A DNA stretch of 64,000 nt from Muribaculaceae bacterium (lineage in GTDB: Bacteria; Bacteroidota; Bacteroidia; Bacteroidales; Muribaculaceae), in the NCBI GenBank assembly GCA_017620635.1, contig JAGAUV010000019.1, positions 56,707-120,706 of the forward strand, read 5' to 3'. Positions 1-8,929 of the stretch are shown piece by piece. The notes beneath the pieces were generated by a model. It was not told the origin of the DNA, searched no databases, and was given only the letters and a program-made list of their open reading frames with translations. The position numbers were made by a program, and so were the translations under genes. The stretch's first letter is position 1. Each line of letters opens with the position of its first letter.

Positions 1-551
1 TGCGGAGTCTCGTAGTAGGGGATGTCGACGAGGCGGATGTTGAACCGCAGGCTGGAGTAGGGCAGAACGGCGCCGCTCGATGAGCCGCCGTAGCCTAAGG
101 CGTAGGGCACTATCACTTCGGCTGAGTCGCCGCAGCGCATTTCAGGAAGTGCTACATACCAGCCGGCTACGAGGGTGTTGAGCTTGGCGCGGTAGATGCC
201 TTTCACACCGTTGGTGGTAGCGTTGGTCGACGAGTCGGCTGGGGTGCCGTCGGCAAGGTGCAGCTTGTAGCGCACGTCGATGGTGCTGGTGTACATCGGC
301 GACAGATTGCCTTCGGTAAGCTTGCGGTCGTTGAAGTAGTGCATCAGTACATATCCCTGTGGATTCCATGGCGGCACCACTTTCTCGTAGTAGGGTGTGC
401 CGTCGGGATTGGTCCGTTTCTCCATATCCTTGATCCAGTTCTTGTTGTACTCGCGCCAGTCGGCATATTTGTCCCACGTCGACCCTGAGTCTGACGAGCA
501 TGCTGTCGCTATTGCGATGCACACGGCTATAAATACAAGTAGTTTCTTCAT
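1..551 (-). CDS. FKBP-type peptidyl-prolyl isomerase lipoprotein (3' end beyond window)
   Basis: I translated this by hand because the gene runs off the left edge. The protein opens with a short charged start, a hydrophobic stretch and a lipobox-like IATAC, so it is probably a lipoprotein. The last third carries the FKBP pattern: VRYKLHLADG, then LVAGWYVALPEMRCGD, then PYALGYGGSSSGAVLPYSSL and FNIRLVDI. This fits a periplasmic or outer-membrane prolyl isomerase helping protein folding. It lies 6 bases after lemA and is last in a glyS-lemA-FKBP run. The N-terminal third (WDKYADWREYNKNWIKDMEK) is a helical linker seen in this lipoprotein class. The C-terminus is not visible. Confidence 0.85.
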   Translation of the reverse strand, partial: MKKLLVFIAVCIAIATACSSDSGSTWDKYADWREYNKNWIKDMEKRTNPDGTPYYEKVVPPWNPQGYVLMHYFNDRKLTEGNLSPMYTSTIDVRYKLHLADGTPADSSTNATTNGVKGIYRAKLNTLVAGWYVALPEMRCGDSAEVIVPYALGYGGSSSGAVLPYSSLRFNIRLVDIPYYETP

Positions 552-557
552 GTCGCT

Positions 558-1169
558 TTAAAATTCTACCTGTGGTGCTTTGGCGGCTTCGGCGTCGGCC
601 TTGAACTGGGGCTTGGCGGAGAAGCCGAACATGCCGGCCCAGATATTGGCCGGGAAGCGCTTTACAGCCACATTATATTCTTTTACTACATCGGTGTAGC
701 GGCCGCGCTCGGTTGCTATGCGGTTTTCGGTACCTTCGAGCTGGGTCTGCAGCCCAAGGAACTGCTCGTTGGCCTTGAGGTCGGGGTAAGCCTCGCGGAC
801 GGCATTCACATAGATGCCGAGTGCGCTCTTGAGCTTGTCCTGTGCCTGATTGTATGTGTCGAAGCTGTTTGCGTCGGCAGGGGTGGCGTTGTCGAGCTCG
901 CGTGCCTGGTTGTAGGCGTCGCTGAGGCCGGCGCGTGCACGGGTCACATTCTCGAATGTGCTGCTCTCGTGTTCGGCATAGCCCTTGACGGTGTTGACCA
1001 GATTGGGGATAAGATCCATGCGGCGTTGGTATTGTACCTCTACCTTGGCCCACGACTGGTCTACATCCTGCTCCAGCGTCACCATTTTGTTGTAGGCCGA
1101 TTTACCGCTGAAAAATGCTATGGCGGCAAGTACGACCAGTACAATTATTACAATTACAGATTTCTTCAT
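558..1169 (-). CDS. lemA: LemA family protein
   Basis: A 203-residue protein with one N-terminal membrane segment (about residues 5-21) and then a long helical, charged region. Conserved LemA blocks are visible: YNKMVTLEQDVDQSWAKVEV, QRRMDLIPNLVNTVKGYAEHE and ANEQFLGLQTQLEGTENRI. LemA proteins are inner-membrane proteins with a helical-bundle ectodomain. Their biochemical role is not settled, so only the family can be assigned. It begins 12 bases after the glyS stop, so co-transcription with glyS is likely. Confidence 0.93.
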   Translation of the reverse strand: MKKSVIVIIVLVVLAAIAFFSGKSAYNKMVTLEQDVDQSWAKVEVQYQRRMDLIPNLVNTVKGYAEHESSTFENVTRARAGLSDAYNQARELDNATPADANSFDTYNQAQDKLKSALGIYVNAVREAYPDLKANEQFLGLQTQLEGTENRIATERGRYTDVVKEYNVAVKRFPANIWAGMFGFSAKPQFKADAEAAKAPQVEF

Positions 1170-1181
1170 AAGGAGGGGAGT

Positions 1182-2726
1182 TTAACGTAGTTTGCGGAGA
1201 AGCGAAGCGAGGCTCACGCGGTCGTGGATAAGCTTGTGCAGGTCGGCGATGGCCACTCGGGTCTGCTCCATGCTGTCGCGTTCGCGGAGGGTCACGGTGT
1301 TGTCCTCAAGTGTCTGATGGTCGACTGTGATACAGAACGGGGTGCCGATGGCGTCCTGGCGGCGGTAGCGCTTGCCGATAGCGTCCTTCTCTTCATAGTG
1401 TGTGGCGAAGTCGAATTTGAGTTCGTCCACAATCTCGCGTGCTTTTTCGGGAAGTCCGTCCTTGCGTACGAGAGGTAGCACGGCGCATTTGACGGGAGCG
1501 AGGGGTGCGGGCAGGTGGAGTACTGTGCGTGTCTCGCCGTTGGGCAGCTGCTCCTCGTCGTAGGCCGAGCAGAGTACGCTCAGGAACATGCGGTCGACGC
1601 CGATAGAGGTCTCGATCACATAGGGAGTATAGCTCTGGTTGAGCTCGGGATCGAAGTATTCGATCTTCTTGCCCGAGAATTTCTGGTGCTGCGAGAGGTC
1701 GAAGTTTGTGCGTGAGTGGATACCCTCCACTTCCTTGAAGCCGAAAGGCATCAGGAACTCGATGTCGGTGGCGGCGTTGGCATAGTGGGCCAGCTTCTCG
1801 TGGTCGTGGTAGCGGTATTTTTCATCGCCCATGCCAAGAGCCTTGTGCCATTTGAGACGCCATTCTTTCCACTGGCCGAACCATTTGAGCTCCTCGCCCG
1901 GACGAACGAAGAATTGCATCTCCATCTGTTCGAACTCGCGCATGCGGAAGATGAACTGACGGGCTACGATTTCATTACGGAAAGCCTTGCCGATCTGGGC
2001 GATACCGAAAGGTATGCGCATGCGGCCGGTCTTCTGTACGTTCAGGTAGTTTACGAATATGCCCTGTGCGGTCTCGGGGCGGAGATAGACGGTCATTGCG
2101 CCATCTGCTGTCGAGCCCATTTCGGTCTTGAACATGAGGTTGAACTGGCGTACCTCGGTCCAGTTCTTTGTGCCCGAGATGGGGCATACGATTTCTTCGT
2201 CGATGATGATCTGACGGAGCTCGTTGAGGTCGTTGGCGTTCATGGCCACCGAGAAACGCTCGTGCAGAGCGTCGCGTCGGCCCTGAAGGTCGAGCACGCG
2301 GCCATTGGTGGCGCGGAACTGCGCCTCGTCGAAGGCATCGCCGAAGCGCTTGGCGGCCTTGGCGATCTCTTTTGCTATCTTTTCGTCGTATTTGGCTATC
2401 TGGTCTTCGATGAGCACATCGGCGCGGTAGCGCTTCTTGCTGTCGCGGTTGTCGATCAGAGGATCGTTGAAGGCGTCCACGTGGCCCGAGGCTTTCCAGA
2501 TGGTCGGGTGCATGAAGATGGCCGAGTCGATGCCGACGATGTTCTCATGAAGAAGCGTCATGGCGTCCCACCAGTAACGTTTGATATTGTTTTTCAGTTC
2601 TACGCCATTCTGGCCGTAGTCGTAGACAGCCGACAGACCGTCATATATTTCGCTGGAAGGAAAGACGAAACCGTACTCCTTGGCGTGGGATACGATCTTC
2701 TTGAATACGTCTTCTTGCTGTGCCAT
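1182..2726 (-). CDS. glyS: Glycyl-tRNA synthetase, single-chain alpha2 type
   Basis: A 514-residue class II synthetase that charges tRNA-Gly. It is the single-polypeptide type, as in archaea and eukaryotes and many Gram-positive bacteria and Bacteroidetes, rather than the alpha/beta type. Motif 2 is visible as FRNEIVARQFIFRMREFEQM, and the dimer region contains MTVYLRPETAQGIFVNY. The C-terminal anticodon-binding domain begins near APVKCAVLPL. The start codon is preceded about 40 bases upstream by a TAATTTTG -7 box. It is first in a minus-strand unit with lemA and the FKBP gene. Confidence 0.96.
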   Translation of the reverse strand: MAQQEDVFKKIVSHAKEYGFVFPSSEIYDGLSAVYDYGQNGVELKNNIKRYWWDAMTLLHENIVGIDSAIFMHPTIWKASGHVDAFNDPLIDNRDSKKRYRADVLIEDQIAKYDEKIAKEIAKAAKRFGDAFDEAQFRATNGRVLDLQGRRDALHERFSVAMNANDLNELRQIIIDEEIVCPISGTKNWTEVRQFNLMFKTEMGSTADGAMTVYLRPETAQGIFVNYLNVQKTGRMRIPFGIAQIGKAFRNEIVARQFIFRMREFEQMEMQFFVRPGEELKWFGQWKEWRLKWHKALGMGDEKYRYHDHEKLAHYANAATDIEFLMPFGFKEVEGIHSRTNFDLSQHQKFSGKKIEYFDPELNQSYTPYVIETSIGVDRMFLSVLCSAYDEEQLPNGETRTVLHLPAPLAPVKCAVLPLVRKDGLPEKAREIVDELKFDFATHYEEKDAIGKRYRRQDAIGTPFCITVDHQTLEDNTVTLRERDSMEQTRVAIADLHKLIHDRVSLASLLRKLR

Positions 2727-2764
2727 GTCTGGATATTCTTTTGGGTTGAGTTATATATTGACTG

Positions 2765-2772
2765 CAAAATTA
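2765..2772 (-). promoter_or_regulatory. -7 promoter element for glyS
   Basis: TAATTTTG on the minus strand matches the Bacteroidetes TAnnTTTG -7 consensus, 38 bases before the glyS ATG. No TTG at the ideal distance is obvious, so only the -7 half is supported. Confidence 0.6.
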
Positions 2773-2806
2773 ACCATTTTCATCCAATTGGCCATCCCAC
2801 CAGCAT

Positions 2807-2829
2807 TAAAAAAACTAAAATCCGATGTC
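2807..2829 (+). repeat. Direct repeat, left copy
   Basis: The 15-mer TAAAAAAACTAAAAT followed by a CG..GTC tail recurs exactly (15 of 15, then 5 of 8) 334 bases downstream. The two copies bracket the promoter and hairpins of the gap between glyS and bcp. Confidence 0.6.
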
Positions 2830-2863
2830 CTTCTGACTACTGCAATCTTTTATGAGGAATGAT

Positions 2864-2894
2864 TTGTTGCTTAAGATAAAAAGCACTACCTTTG
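2864..2894 (+). promoter_or_regulatory. Strong promoter facing the gene-free gap
   Basis: TTG (2864-2866), a 20-base spacer and TACCTTTG (2887-2894) give a near-ideal Bacteroidetes promoter on the plus strand. Transcription should start near 2900, about 375 bases before the nearest ORF start, so it appears to serve an RNA or a long leader rather than bcp directly. bcp has its own -7 box at 3203. Confidence 0.65.
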
Positions 2895-2900
2895 CAGTGA

Positions 2901-3187
2901 TGAATCCCGGTAGCCCCTGTATATCAAGCTATCGGGTTTTGTTTTATCCCTGCACAGATAATCATATCAGCTGGATCAACCTTTACTGCCATACAAATAA
3001 TCACGATTAGGAGGATACTAAGGTATAAATTTCTGCGATTATAACCGCGATTTATACAAAAAACTGAGTTTAGGAGCGATCACGGATTATACTGAAACTC
3101 GAAACGGAGTCTCCGACGGATATTCCGTATGTTCAAGCACTAAAAAAACTAAAATACGGCGTCGGACAGCAAAGGCTGTTTAGTTTT
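2901..3187 (+). ncRNA. Candidate structured RNA or long leader (unidentified)
   Basis: No ORF occupies this stretch. It follows a good promoter and contains successive stems. CCCGGTAG (2906) pairs with CTATCGGG (2929) and is followed by TTTTGTTTT. GTATAAAT (3023) pairs with ATTTATAC (3050). GAGTTT pairs with AAACTC about 25 bases on. TCCGAC and CCGTAT (3112-3130) pair with ATACGG and GTCGGA (3154-3166). ACAGC-AAAG-GCTGT-TTAGTTTT (from 3166) resembles a terminator. The first hairpin could itself end transcription, leaving only about 45 nt. I do not recognise an RNA family. A decayed mobile element is the alternative. Confidence 0.35.
3141..3163 (+). repeat. Direct repeat, right copy
   Basis: Second copy of the TAAAAAAACTAAAAT repeat, here followed by ACGGCGTC. 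In this copy the tail takes part in the large predicted stem of the candidate RNA. Confidence 0.6.
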
Positions 3188-3202
3188 CAATAAAATTATA
3201 GT

Positions 3203-3210
3203 TAATTTTG
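3203..3210 (+). promoter_or_regulatory. -7 promoter element for bcp
   Basis: TAATTTTG lies 66 bases before the bcp start chosen here. It follows directly on the terminator-like hairpin at 3166-3187, which suggests bcp is transcribed separately from the upstream RNA. Confidence 0.55.
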
Positions 3211-3275
3211 CGAGATAGTAAAACCTGCATGACAAGATGTGGTGTTTTGTTTATGCTTTATTTAAAATTACTGAT

Positions 3276-3740
3276 ATGGATAAACTGAAAGTTGGAGACA
3301 AGATACCCTCAATGTTGGGTTACGATGGCGATGGACATGCAGTGAAGGCTGAGAATTTTGCCGGAAAGCCGCTGATCGTGTACTTCTACCCCAAGGACAA
3401 TACTCCCGGCTGCACGGCCGAGGCCTGTTCATTGCGCGACGGCTACGAAGAGCTCCGAGCCAAGGGCTTTACCATTATAGGTATCAGTAAGGATTCATCG
3501 AAGAGCCATGCCAAGTTTGCCGACAAATATTCCTTGCCCTTTATCCTCTTGAGCGATGAGAGCACTGAGGTAAATCAGGCCTTTGGAGTATGGCAGAAGA
3601 AAAAGATGGCCGGCCGTGAATATATGGGAACCGTACGCACCACATTTATTACCGATGCCGACCATGTCATCACACACATCATCACGAAAGTAGATACCAA
3701 AAATTCCGCCTCACAGATACTTGGCCTGATAGAGAGTTAA
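3276..3740 (+). CDS. bcp: Thioredoxin-dependent thiol peroxidase (Bcp/PrxQ)
   Basis: A 154-residue peroxiredoxin that reduces peroxides using thioredoxin. The motif NTPGCTAEACSLRD carries the peroxidatic Cys46 and the resolving Cys51 of the PrxQ class. YFYPKD and the downstream fold match the family, and the length is normal. The frame is open to an upstream ATG at 3237, but that would add 13 residues (MWCFVYALFKITD) not expected in Bcp. I therefore chose the ATG giving MDKLKVGDKIPSM. uvrB begins 11 bases after the stop, so the two genes are probably co-transcribed. Confidence 0.93.
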   Translation: MDKLKVGDKIPSMLGYDGDGHAVKAENFAGKPLIVYFYPKDNTPGCTAEACSLRDGYEELRAKGFTIIGISKDSSKSHAKFADKYSLPFILLSDESTEVNQAFGVWQKKKMAGREYMGTVRTTFITDADHVITHIITKVDTKNSASQILGLIES

Positions 3741-3751
3741 ACGACGGTCGC

Positions 3752-5848
3752 ATGAAATTCAAGTTACAATCGCAATACAAGCCTACCGGCGATCAGCCCG
3801 AGGCCATACGGCAGCTTGCCGAGGGCGTGGAGAGCGGTGTGCCCTCCCAGGTACTCCTCGGCGTTACCGGCTCGGGCAAGACATTCACTATGGCTAATGT
3901 GATAGAGAAGGTGCAGAAACCTACTCTCATACTGAGCCATAACAAGACGCTTGCCGCGCAGCTCTACAGTGAGATGACGCAGTTCTTCCCCGACAATGCC
4001 GTGCAGTATTTCGTGTCGTATTACGATTACTATCAGCCCGAGGCATACATACCGTCGGTCGACAAGTACATTGAGAAAGACCTGATGATCAACGACGAGA
4101 TCGACCGCCTGCGTCTGGCCACCACATCGGCCCTTCTCTCGGGCCGCCGCGATGTCATTGTCGTTTCGTCGGTGTCGTGTCTCTACGGCATGGGCAACCC
4201 CGAGGACTTCCACGAGAACGTCGTGGCCGTGAGCAAGGGCATGCACATAAGCCGCAATGCCTTCCTGCGCAAGCTCGTGGCGGCGCTCTACAGCCGCAAC
4301 GAGGTCGACTTCCAGCGTGGCAACTTCCGCGTCAAGGGCGACACCGTGGATATTCGTCTGGCCTACGAGGATATAATCGTGCGTGTGGTGTTCTGGGGCG
4401 ACGAGGTGGAGAAGGTCATAACAATCCATCCCGACGACAACGCCCATCTCGGCACTCACGACAGTTTCAACATATACCCGGCGAACCTTTTCGTTACCTC
4501 CCCGGCGCGTCAGGCCTCGGCCATAGCGCAGATACAGCTTGACCTCGGCCGTCAGATCGAATTTTTCCGCAGCGAGGGCCACGAGCTCGAGGCTCAGCGT
4601 ATCGAGGAGCGTGTGACGTACGATGTGGAAATGATCAAGGAGCTCGGATATTGCACCGGCATCGAGAATTATTCGCGCTACTTCGACGGCCGCCGCGAGG
4701 GCGAGCGTCCTTTCTGCCTGCTCGACTATTTCCCGAAAGACTTCCTGACCATCATCGACGAGAGCCACGTTACCATACCTCAGGTGCGTGCCATGTATGG
4801 CGGTGACCGCTCGCGTAAAGAAAATCTGGTGCAGTACGGCTTCCGCCTCCCTGCCGCCCTCGACAACAGGCCCCTCAGGTTCGAGGAGTTCGAGAGCATG
4901 ACAAACCAGATGATATATGTCAGCGCTACGCCGGCCGACTATGAGCTCGAGCGCAGCGAGGGCGTGATCGTGGAGCAGGTAATACGTCCGACAGGCCTCC
5001 TCGATCCCAAGATACGTGTCGTGCCGTCGGCCAATCAGATCGACCATCTGCTCGAGGAGATACAGCAGCGTATCGAGCGCAACGAACGCACACTCGTCAC
5101 GACGCTGACAAAGCGTATGGCCGAGGAGCTCAACGACTATTTTCTCAAGCTCAAGATAAAGACAGCATACATTCACAGCGACGTCGACACCCTCGACCGC
5201 GTCAAGATCCTCGACGGCCTGCGTGCCGGCGAGTTCGATGTGCTCATAGGCGTCAACCTGCTCCGCGAGGGCCTTGACTTGCCCGAGGTGTCGCTGGTGG
5301 CTATCCTCGATGCCGACAAGGAAGGCTTCCTGCGCAGCCACCGCTCGCTCACTCAGACCGTCGGCCGCGCCGCGCGTAATCTCAACGGCGAGGTAATAAT
5401 GTACGCCGACAAGATAACCGACTCGATGCAGCAGACCATCGACGAGACCGAGCGCCGCCGCTCCATACAGCTCGCCTACAACGAGGCTCACGGCATTACC
5501 CCTCAGGCCATTGTCAAGGCCCGGAATGCAATCGTCGGCCTCGAGAAAGAGGAGGTCGACATGGAGGCCACAAGCCGCTCGTCGCGCCCCTCGAAGCAGC
5601 AGAACGCGCGTGAGAAGCGCGACAGGCAGCGCCTGCCCTACGCCGAGGAGTTCTCTACAAGCGTCAATATCGCAGCCGACCCCGTGGTGGCATACATGAC
5701 GCCCGACGAGATGCAGCGCTCTATCAACAGGCTGAGAGGCGAGATGCTGGCGGCGGCAAAAGAAATGGAGTTTATGACCGCAGCGACTCTCCGCGACGAA
5801 ATAATAAAGCTCGAGCAGCGCCTCGAGCAGATGCGTAAAGCTCAATGA
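3752..5848 (+). CDS. uvrB: Excinuclease ABC subunit B
   Basis: A 698-residue DNA-damage recognition helicase of the UvrABC nucleotide excision repair complex. It shows the Walker A motif GVTGSGKT (residues 37-44), the YYDYYQPEAY beta-hairpin that clamps the damaged strand (90-99), and the DESH Walker B motif (336-339). Motif VI is QTVGRAARN, and the C-terminal UVR domain that binds UvrC starts near residue 655. The length is slightly above the usual 660-680 because of a charged linker before the UVR domain. The stop overlaps the next start in ATGA. Confidence 0.98.
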   Translation: MKFKLQSQYKPTGDQPEAIRQLAEGVESGVPSQVLLGVTGSGKTFTMANVIEKVQKPTLILSHNKTLAAQLYSEMTQFFPDNAVQYFVSYYDYYQPEAYIPSVDKYIEKDLMINDEIDRLRLATTSALLSGRRDVIVVSSVSCLYGMGNPEDFHENVVAVSKGMHISRNAFLRKLVAALYSRNEVDFQRGNFRVKGDTVDIRLAYEDIIVRVVFWGDEVEKVITIHPDDNAHLGTHDSFNIYPANLFVTSPARQASAIAQIQLDLGRQIEFFRSEGHELEAQRIEERVTYDVEMIKELGYCTGIENYSRYFDGRREGERPFCLLDYFPKDFLTIIDESHVTIPQVRAMYGGDRSRKENLVQYGFRLPAALDNRPLRFEEFESMTNQMIYVSATPADYELERSEGVIVEQVIRPTGLLDPKIRVVPSANQIDHLLEEIQQRIERNERTLVTTLTKRMAEELNDYFLKLKIKTAYIHSDVDTLDRVKILDGLRAGEFDVLIGVNLLREGLDLPEVSLVAILDADKEGFLRSHRSLTQTVGRAARNLNGEVIMYADKITDSMQQTIDETERRRSIQLAYNEAHGITPQAIVKARNAIVGLEKEEVDMEATSRSSRPSKQQNAREKRDRQRLPYAEEFSTSVNIAADPVVAYMTPDEMQRSINRLRGEMLAAAKEMEFMTAATLRDEIIKLEQRLEQMRKAQ

Positions 5849-7704
5849 AAGAGATAGACTACAATAATCTGCATATTACTGACTGGCTACCCACATCGGT
5901 CAAGGAGATGCGCCAGAGAGGCTGGGACGAAGTCGACGTGGTGCTGTTCTCCGGCGACGCTTATGTCGATCATCCGGCATTCGGTGCTGCGGTTATCGGC
6001 CGTACTCTCGAGGCCGCCGGCTATCGTGTGGCTATTGTGCCTCAGCCTAACTGGCAGGACGATCTGCGTGACTTCCGCAAGTTCGGACGCCCCAGGCTTT
6101 TCTTCGGTATCAGCCCGGGCGCGATGGACTCGATGGTCAACCACTACACCGCCAACCGCCGCCGCCGTAGCGACGATGCCTACACCGCCGGTGGCCGTCA
6201 CGGCGCCAGACCCGACTATCCTACCATTGTATATTCCCGTATTCTGAAGGACTTATACCCTGATGTCCCTGTTGTCGGCGGCGGCATAGAGGCTTCGCTG
6301 AGGCGTCTTTCGCATTACGACTACTGGGAGGATAGACTGCGGCCCTCGATTCTCGCCGACTCGGCTATTGATATTCTGAGTTATGGCATGGGCGAGCGCA
6401 CCATCCTCGAGCTCGCGCGCAGGCTCGACGCCGGCGAGAGCGTCAGCAACATCAGCGACCTGCGCCAGACCGCTGTACTGCGGCCTCTCTCGGAGCTTCC
6501 CGGGGCCGACGACGATAATATCATACTCGCGTCGTATGAGACCTGCCTCAGCGACAAACGCTCGCAGTCGCTCAATTTCAAGCACATAGAGCAGCAGAGC
6601 AACCGCTACGACGGCGGCGCCACACTGTGGCAGCCCGTTGGCGACAGGGTGGTAAAGGTCAATCCCATGCTCCCTGCCATGACGCAGGGCGAGATCGACG
6701 CGGCCTTCGACCTGCCCTATACCCGTCTGCCCCATCCCAGATATAAAGGCAAGGCAATACCGGCCTATGAGATGATACGTCATTCGGTAAACCTCCATCG
6801 CGGCTGCTTCGGCGGTTGCGCTTTCTGCACCATCTCGGCTCATCAGGGCAAGTTTATAGCCTCGCGCTCGCCTGAGTCGATACTGCGCGAGGTCCGGCAG
6901 ATCACGCGTATGCCTGATTTCAAGGGATATATAAGCGATCTCGGCGGCCCTTCGGCCAATATGTACGCCATGCACGGGCGCGATATCGACCGGTGCCGCA
7001 AGTGTCTGCGTCCGTCGTGCCTGCATCCGTCGCCGTGTCCTAATCTCAACACCGATCATGGCCCACTGCTCGATATATATCATGCAGTGGATGCATTGCC
7101 GGGTGTCAAGAAGTCATTTGTCGGCTCGGGTGTGCGCTACGATCTGTCGATGCACGTCACGGGCGATGCCGATATCGACCGCACAAACCGCCTCTACAAC
7201 AGCGAGCTTATCCGCCACCATGTGAGCGGCCGCCTGAAGGTGGCCCCCGAGCATACGTCGGACAAGGTGCTGCAGATCATGCGCAAGCCTTCTTTCGAGC
7301 TCTTCGGCCGCTTCAAGCAGATTTTCGACCGCGAGAATGCCGCAGCAGGGCTGAGGCAACAGCTGATTCCGTATTTCATATCCTCCCACCCCGGATGCGA
7401 GGCGGTGGATATGGCCGAGCTGGCTGTGAAGACCAAGGACCTCAATTTCCATCTTGAGCAGGTGCAGGATTTCACTCCCACACCCATGACGGTGGCCACT
7501 GAGATATATTACAGCGGCATACACCCCTACACGGGCAAGACGGTGTTCACTGCTACCGATGCACGCGACAAGCTCGACCAGCGCATGTTCTTTTTCTGGT
7601 ACGACCCGGCCTACCGCAGACAGATCACTCAGACCCTCCACCGTATCGGCCGTCCCGACCTCATAGCGAAGCTCTTCGGCACCAAACCTCCACATCGCAA
7701 ATAA
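5845..7704 (+). CDS. YgiQ family radical SAM protein
   Basis: A 619-residue radical SAM protein. The cluster motif HRGCFGGCAFCTIS supplies Cys321, Cys325 and Cys328. An N-terminal domain (residues about 10-300) precedes the radical SAM barrel, and the UPF0313/YgiQ signature SHPGCEAVDMAELAV follows. The substrate of the family is not established, so no reaction is assigned. The start overlaps the uvrB stop by 4 bases, indicating translational coupling. Confidence 0.93.
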   Translation: MKEIDYNNLHITDWLPTSVKEMRQRGWDEVDVVLFSGDAYVDHPAFGAAVIGRTLEAAGYRVAIVPQPNWQDDLRDFRKFGRPRLFFGISPGAMDSMVNHYTANRRRRSDDAYTAGGRHGARPDYPTIVYSRILKDLYPDVPVVGGGIEASLRRLSHYDYWEDRLRPSILADSAIDILSYGMGERTILELARRLDAGESVSNISDLRQTAVLRPLSELPGADDDNIILASYETCLSDKRSQSLNFKHIEQQSNRYDGGATLWQPVGDRVVKVNPMLPAMTQGEIDAAFDLPYTRLPHPRYKGKAIPAYEMIRHSVNLHRGCFGGCAFCTISAHQGKFIASRSPESILREVRQITRMPDFKGYISDLGGPSANMYAMHGRDIDRCRKCLRPSCLHPSPCPNLNTDHGPLLDIYHAVDALPGVKKSFVGSGVRYDLSMHVTGDADIDRTNRLYNSELIRHHVSGRLKVAPEHTSDKVLQIMRKPSFELFGRFKQIFDRENAAAGLRQQLIPYFISSHPGCEAVDMAELAVKTKDLNFHLEQVQDFTPTPMTVATEIYYSGIHPYTGKTVFTATDARDKLDQRMFFFWYDPAYRRQITQTLHRIGRPDLIAKLFGTKPPHRK

Positions 7705-7714
7705 ATCATTACGT

Positions 7715-8785
7715 ATGAATGCTTTAAAATGTCTGTTCCTCGCTCTTGTACTTTTTGTTTCCTTGCCGGCGAAAGCCTTTGTCGTGGCTGATGCCGAAGA
7801 TCATGCGCCGCTCGGAGGCGTCGCTGTGATGTCGGCAAACGGTTCGATATTAGGCTTCTCTGACGCCGAGGGTGTATTCCGCGCGGCTATTGCTTCTTTC
7901 CCGGTCACAGTCCATTGCCTGGGCTATGAGGAGGCGAAACTGAGCGGAACGGTCGATACCCTCTTCCTCGCGCCCAAGTCGTTCGAGCTTGACGAGCTTG
8001 TGATACAGCCGGTCGAGCGGCCTGTCCTCAAACTCAACTGCTACATCCGCGAGTACACCACGGCGGCGTTCGGCAGCGATTCCGTCATAATTTTCAGCGA
8101 GTATATGGCCGACTATTTCCTTGTCGAAAAGAAGATCAAGGGCTTCAAGCCGGGCAACAACTCGCCGAATATAAAAGTGATGCGCCAGAGGGTAAGGCAA
8201 AAAAACGCAGCCGGTCTCGATACCATCTATCGGCCGTCTGCCAAAGATGAAATCATGTCGTGGGTGGTTATATGCACTCTTGATCCGATGCGGAAGACAG
8301 CTCCCGACAGCGTCATGAAAGGCTCTGCCGCCGTGTCGATGGGTAAGTACGGCCCGTTTTCGACCACTCGTGTGTCGGGAAACAGACTCATAAACTCGCG
8401 CGATATTCTCGCCGACCACAAGGACCACCACTGGTCGCCCTTGTTCCTCAAGGTCATGGGTTTCACTATTGATGCCACCGAGATGATCGAGAAGGAGATA
8501 TACCTTGTGGATGAAAACGGCAACTACGGGCCTAACACCCTGCAGATGGCCACTTTTTCAATGGAGATGACCGTCAAGAGCAAGTGGATAAAGAAAATGG
8601 TACACACCAAAGATCCTATCAAGACCTACAGTGTGATCGAAGTCTATCCGCTCAGCTACCGTTATCTTACACAAGCCGAAGCCAAGGAGGAGGAAGGGGA
8701 GTACACTCAGAGAGATATCGAGCAGTCGCCCCTCGCCCCACCCTTGCCGCCGAACATTCTCGAGATGATCGAGGTGGGTAAGTGA
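7715..8785 (+). CDS. Secreted carboxypeptidase-regulatory-like domain protein, unknown function
   Basis: A 356-residue protein with a clear signal peptide (MNALKCLFLALVLFVSLPAKA). A short beta-sandwich of the carboxypeptidase-regulatory type follows (residues about 22-85: FVVADAEDHAPLGGVAVMSANG, then GYEEAKLSGTVDTLFL). The remaining 270 residues I do not recognise. Bacteroidetes carry many proteins with this N-terminal module, most of them outer-membrane or secreted. It starts 10 bases after the YgiQ stop and is probably last in the bcp-uvrB-ygiQ run. Confidence 0.75.
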   Translation: MNALKCLFLALVLFVSLPAKAFVVADAEDHAPLGGVAVMSANGSILGFSDAEGVFRAAIASFPVTVHCLGYEEAKLSGTVDTLFLAPKSFELDELVIQPVERPVLKLNCYIREYTTAAFGSDSVIIFSEYMADYFLVEKKIKGFKPGNNSPNIKVMRQRVRQKNAAGLDTIYRPSAKDEIMSWVVICTLDPMRKTAPDSVMKGSAAVSMGKYGPFSTTRVSGNRLINSRDILADHKDHHWSPLFLKVMGFTIDATEMIEKEIYLVDENGNYGPNTLQMATFSMEMTVKSKWIKKMVHTKDPIKTYSVIEVYPLSYRYLTQAEAKEEEGEYTQRDIEQSPLAPPLPPNILEMIEVGK

Positions 8786-8929
8786 GACTTTTGTTCCATA
8801 ATGTCAATGTTCGCTTTGCAGGGCAGAGTACTCATGTCGCTGCAAAGTTAGCATTGCGCCGCGCCGCCCTGTCCCGGCATTTTCAAAATCTTTGATTTTC
8901 GGGGCGGAGCGGAGGTGGCAGTGCACACA

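Noticed and set aside
1716-2855. 379-codon plus-strand ORF across glyS
   Set aside because: Antisense shadow of the glycyl-tRNA synthetase gene; no recognisable protein features.
2895-2950. tRNA gene
   Set aside because: The hairpin CCCGGTAG/CTATCGGG superficially resembles an acceptor region, but there is no cloverleaf or T-loop sequence.
3764-5845. 693-codon minus-strand ORF across uvrB
   Set aside because: A shadow of uvrB: low-complexity His/Leu/Val-rich translation without domains, while the plus strand gives a complete UvrB.
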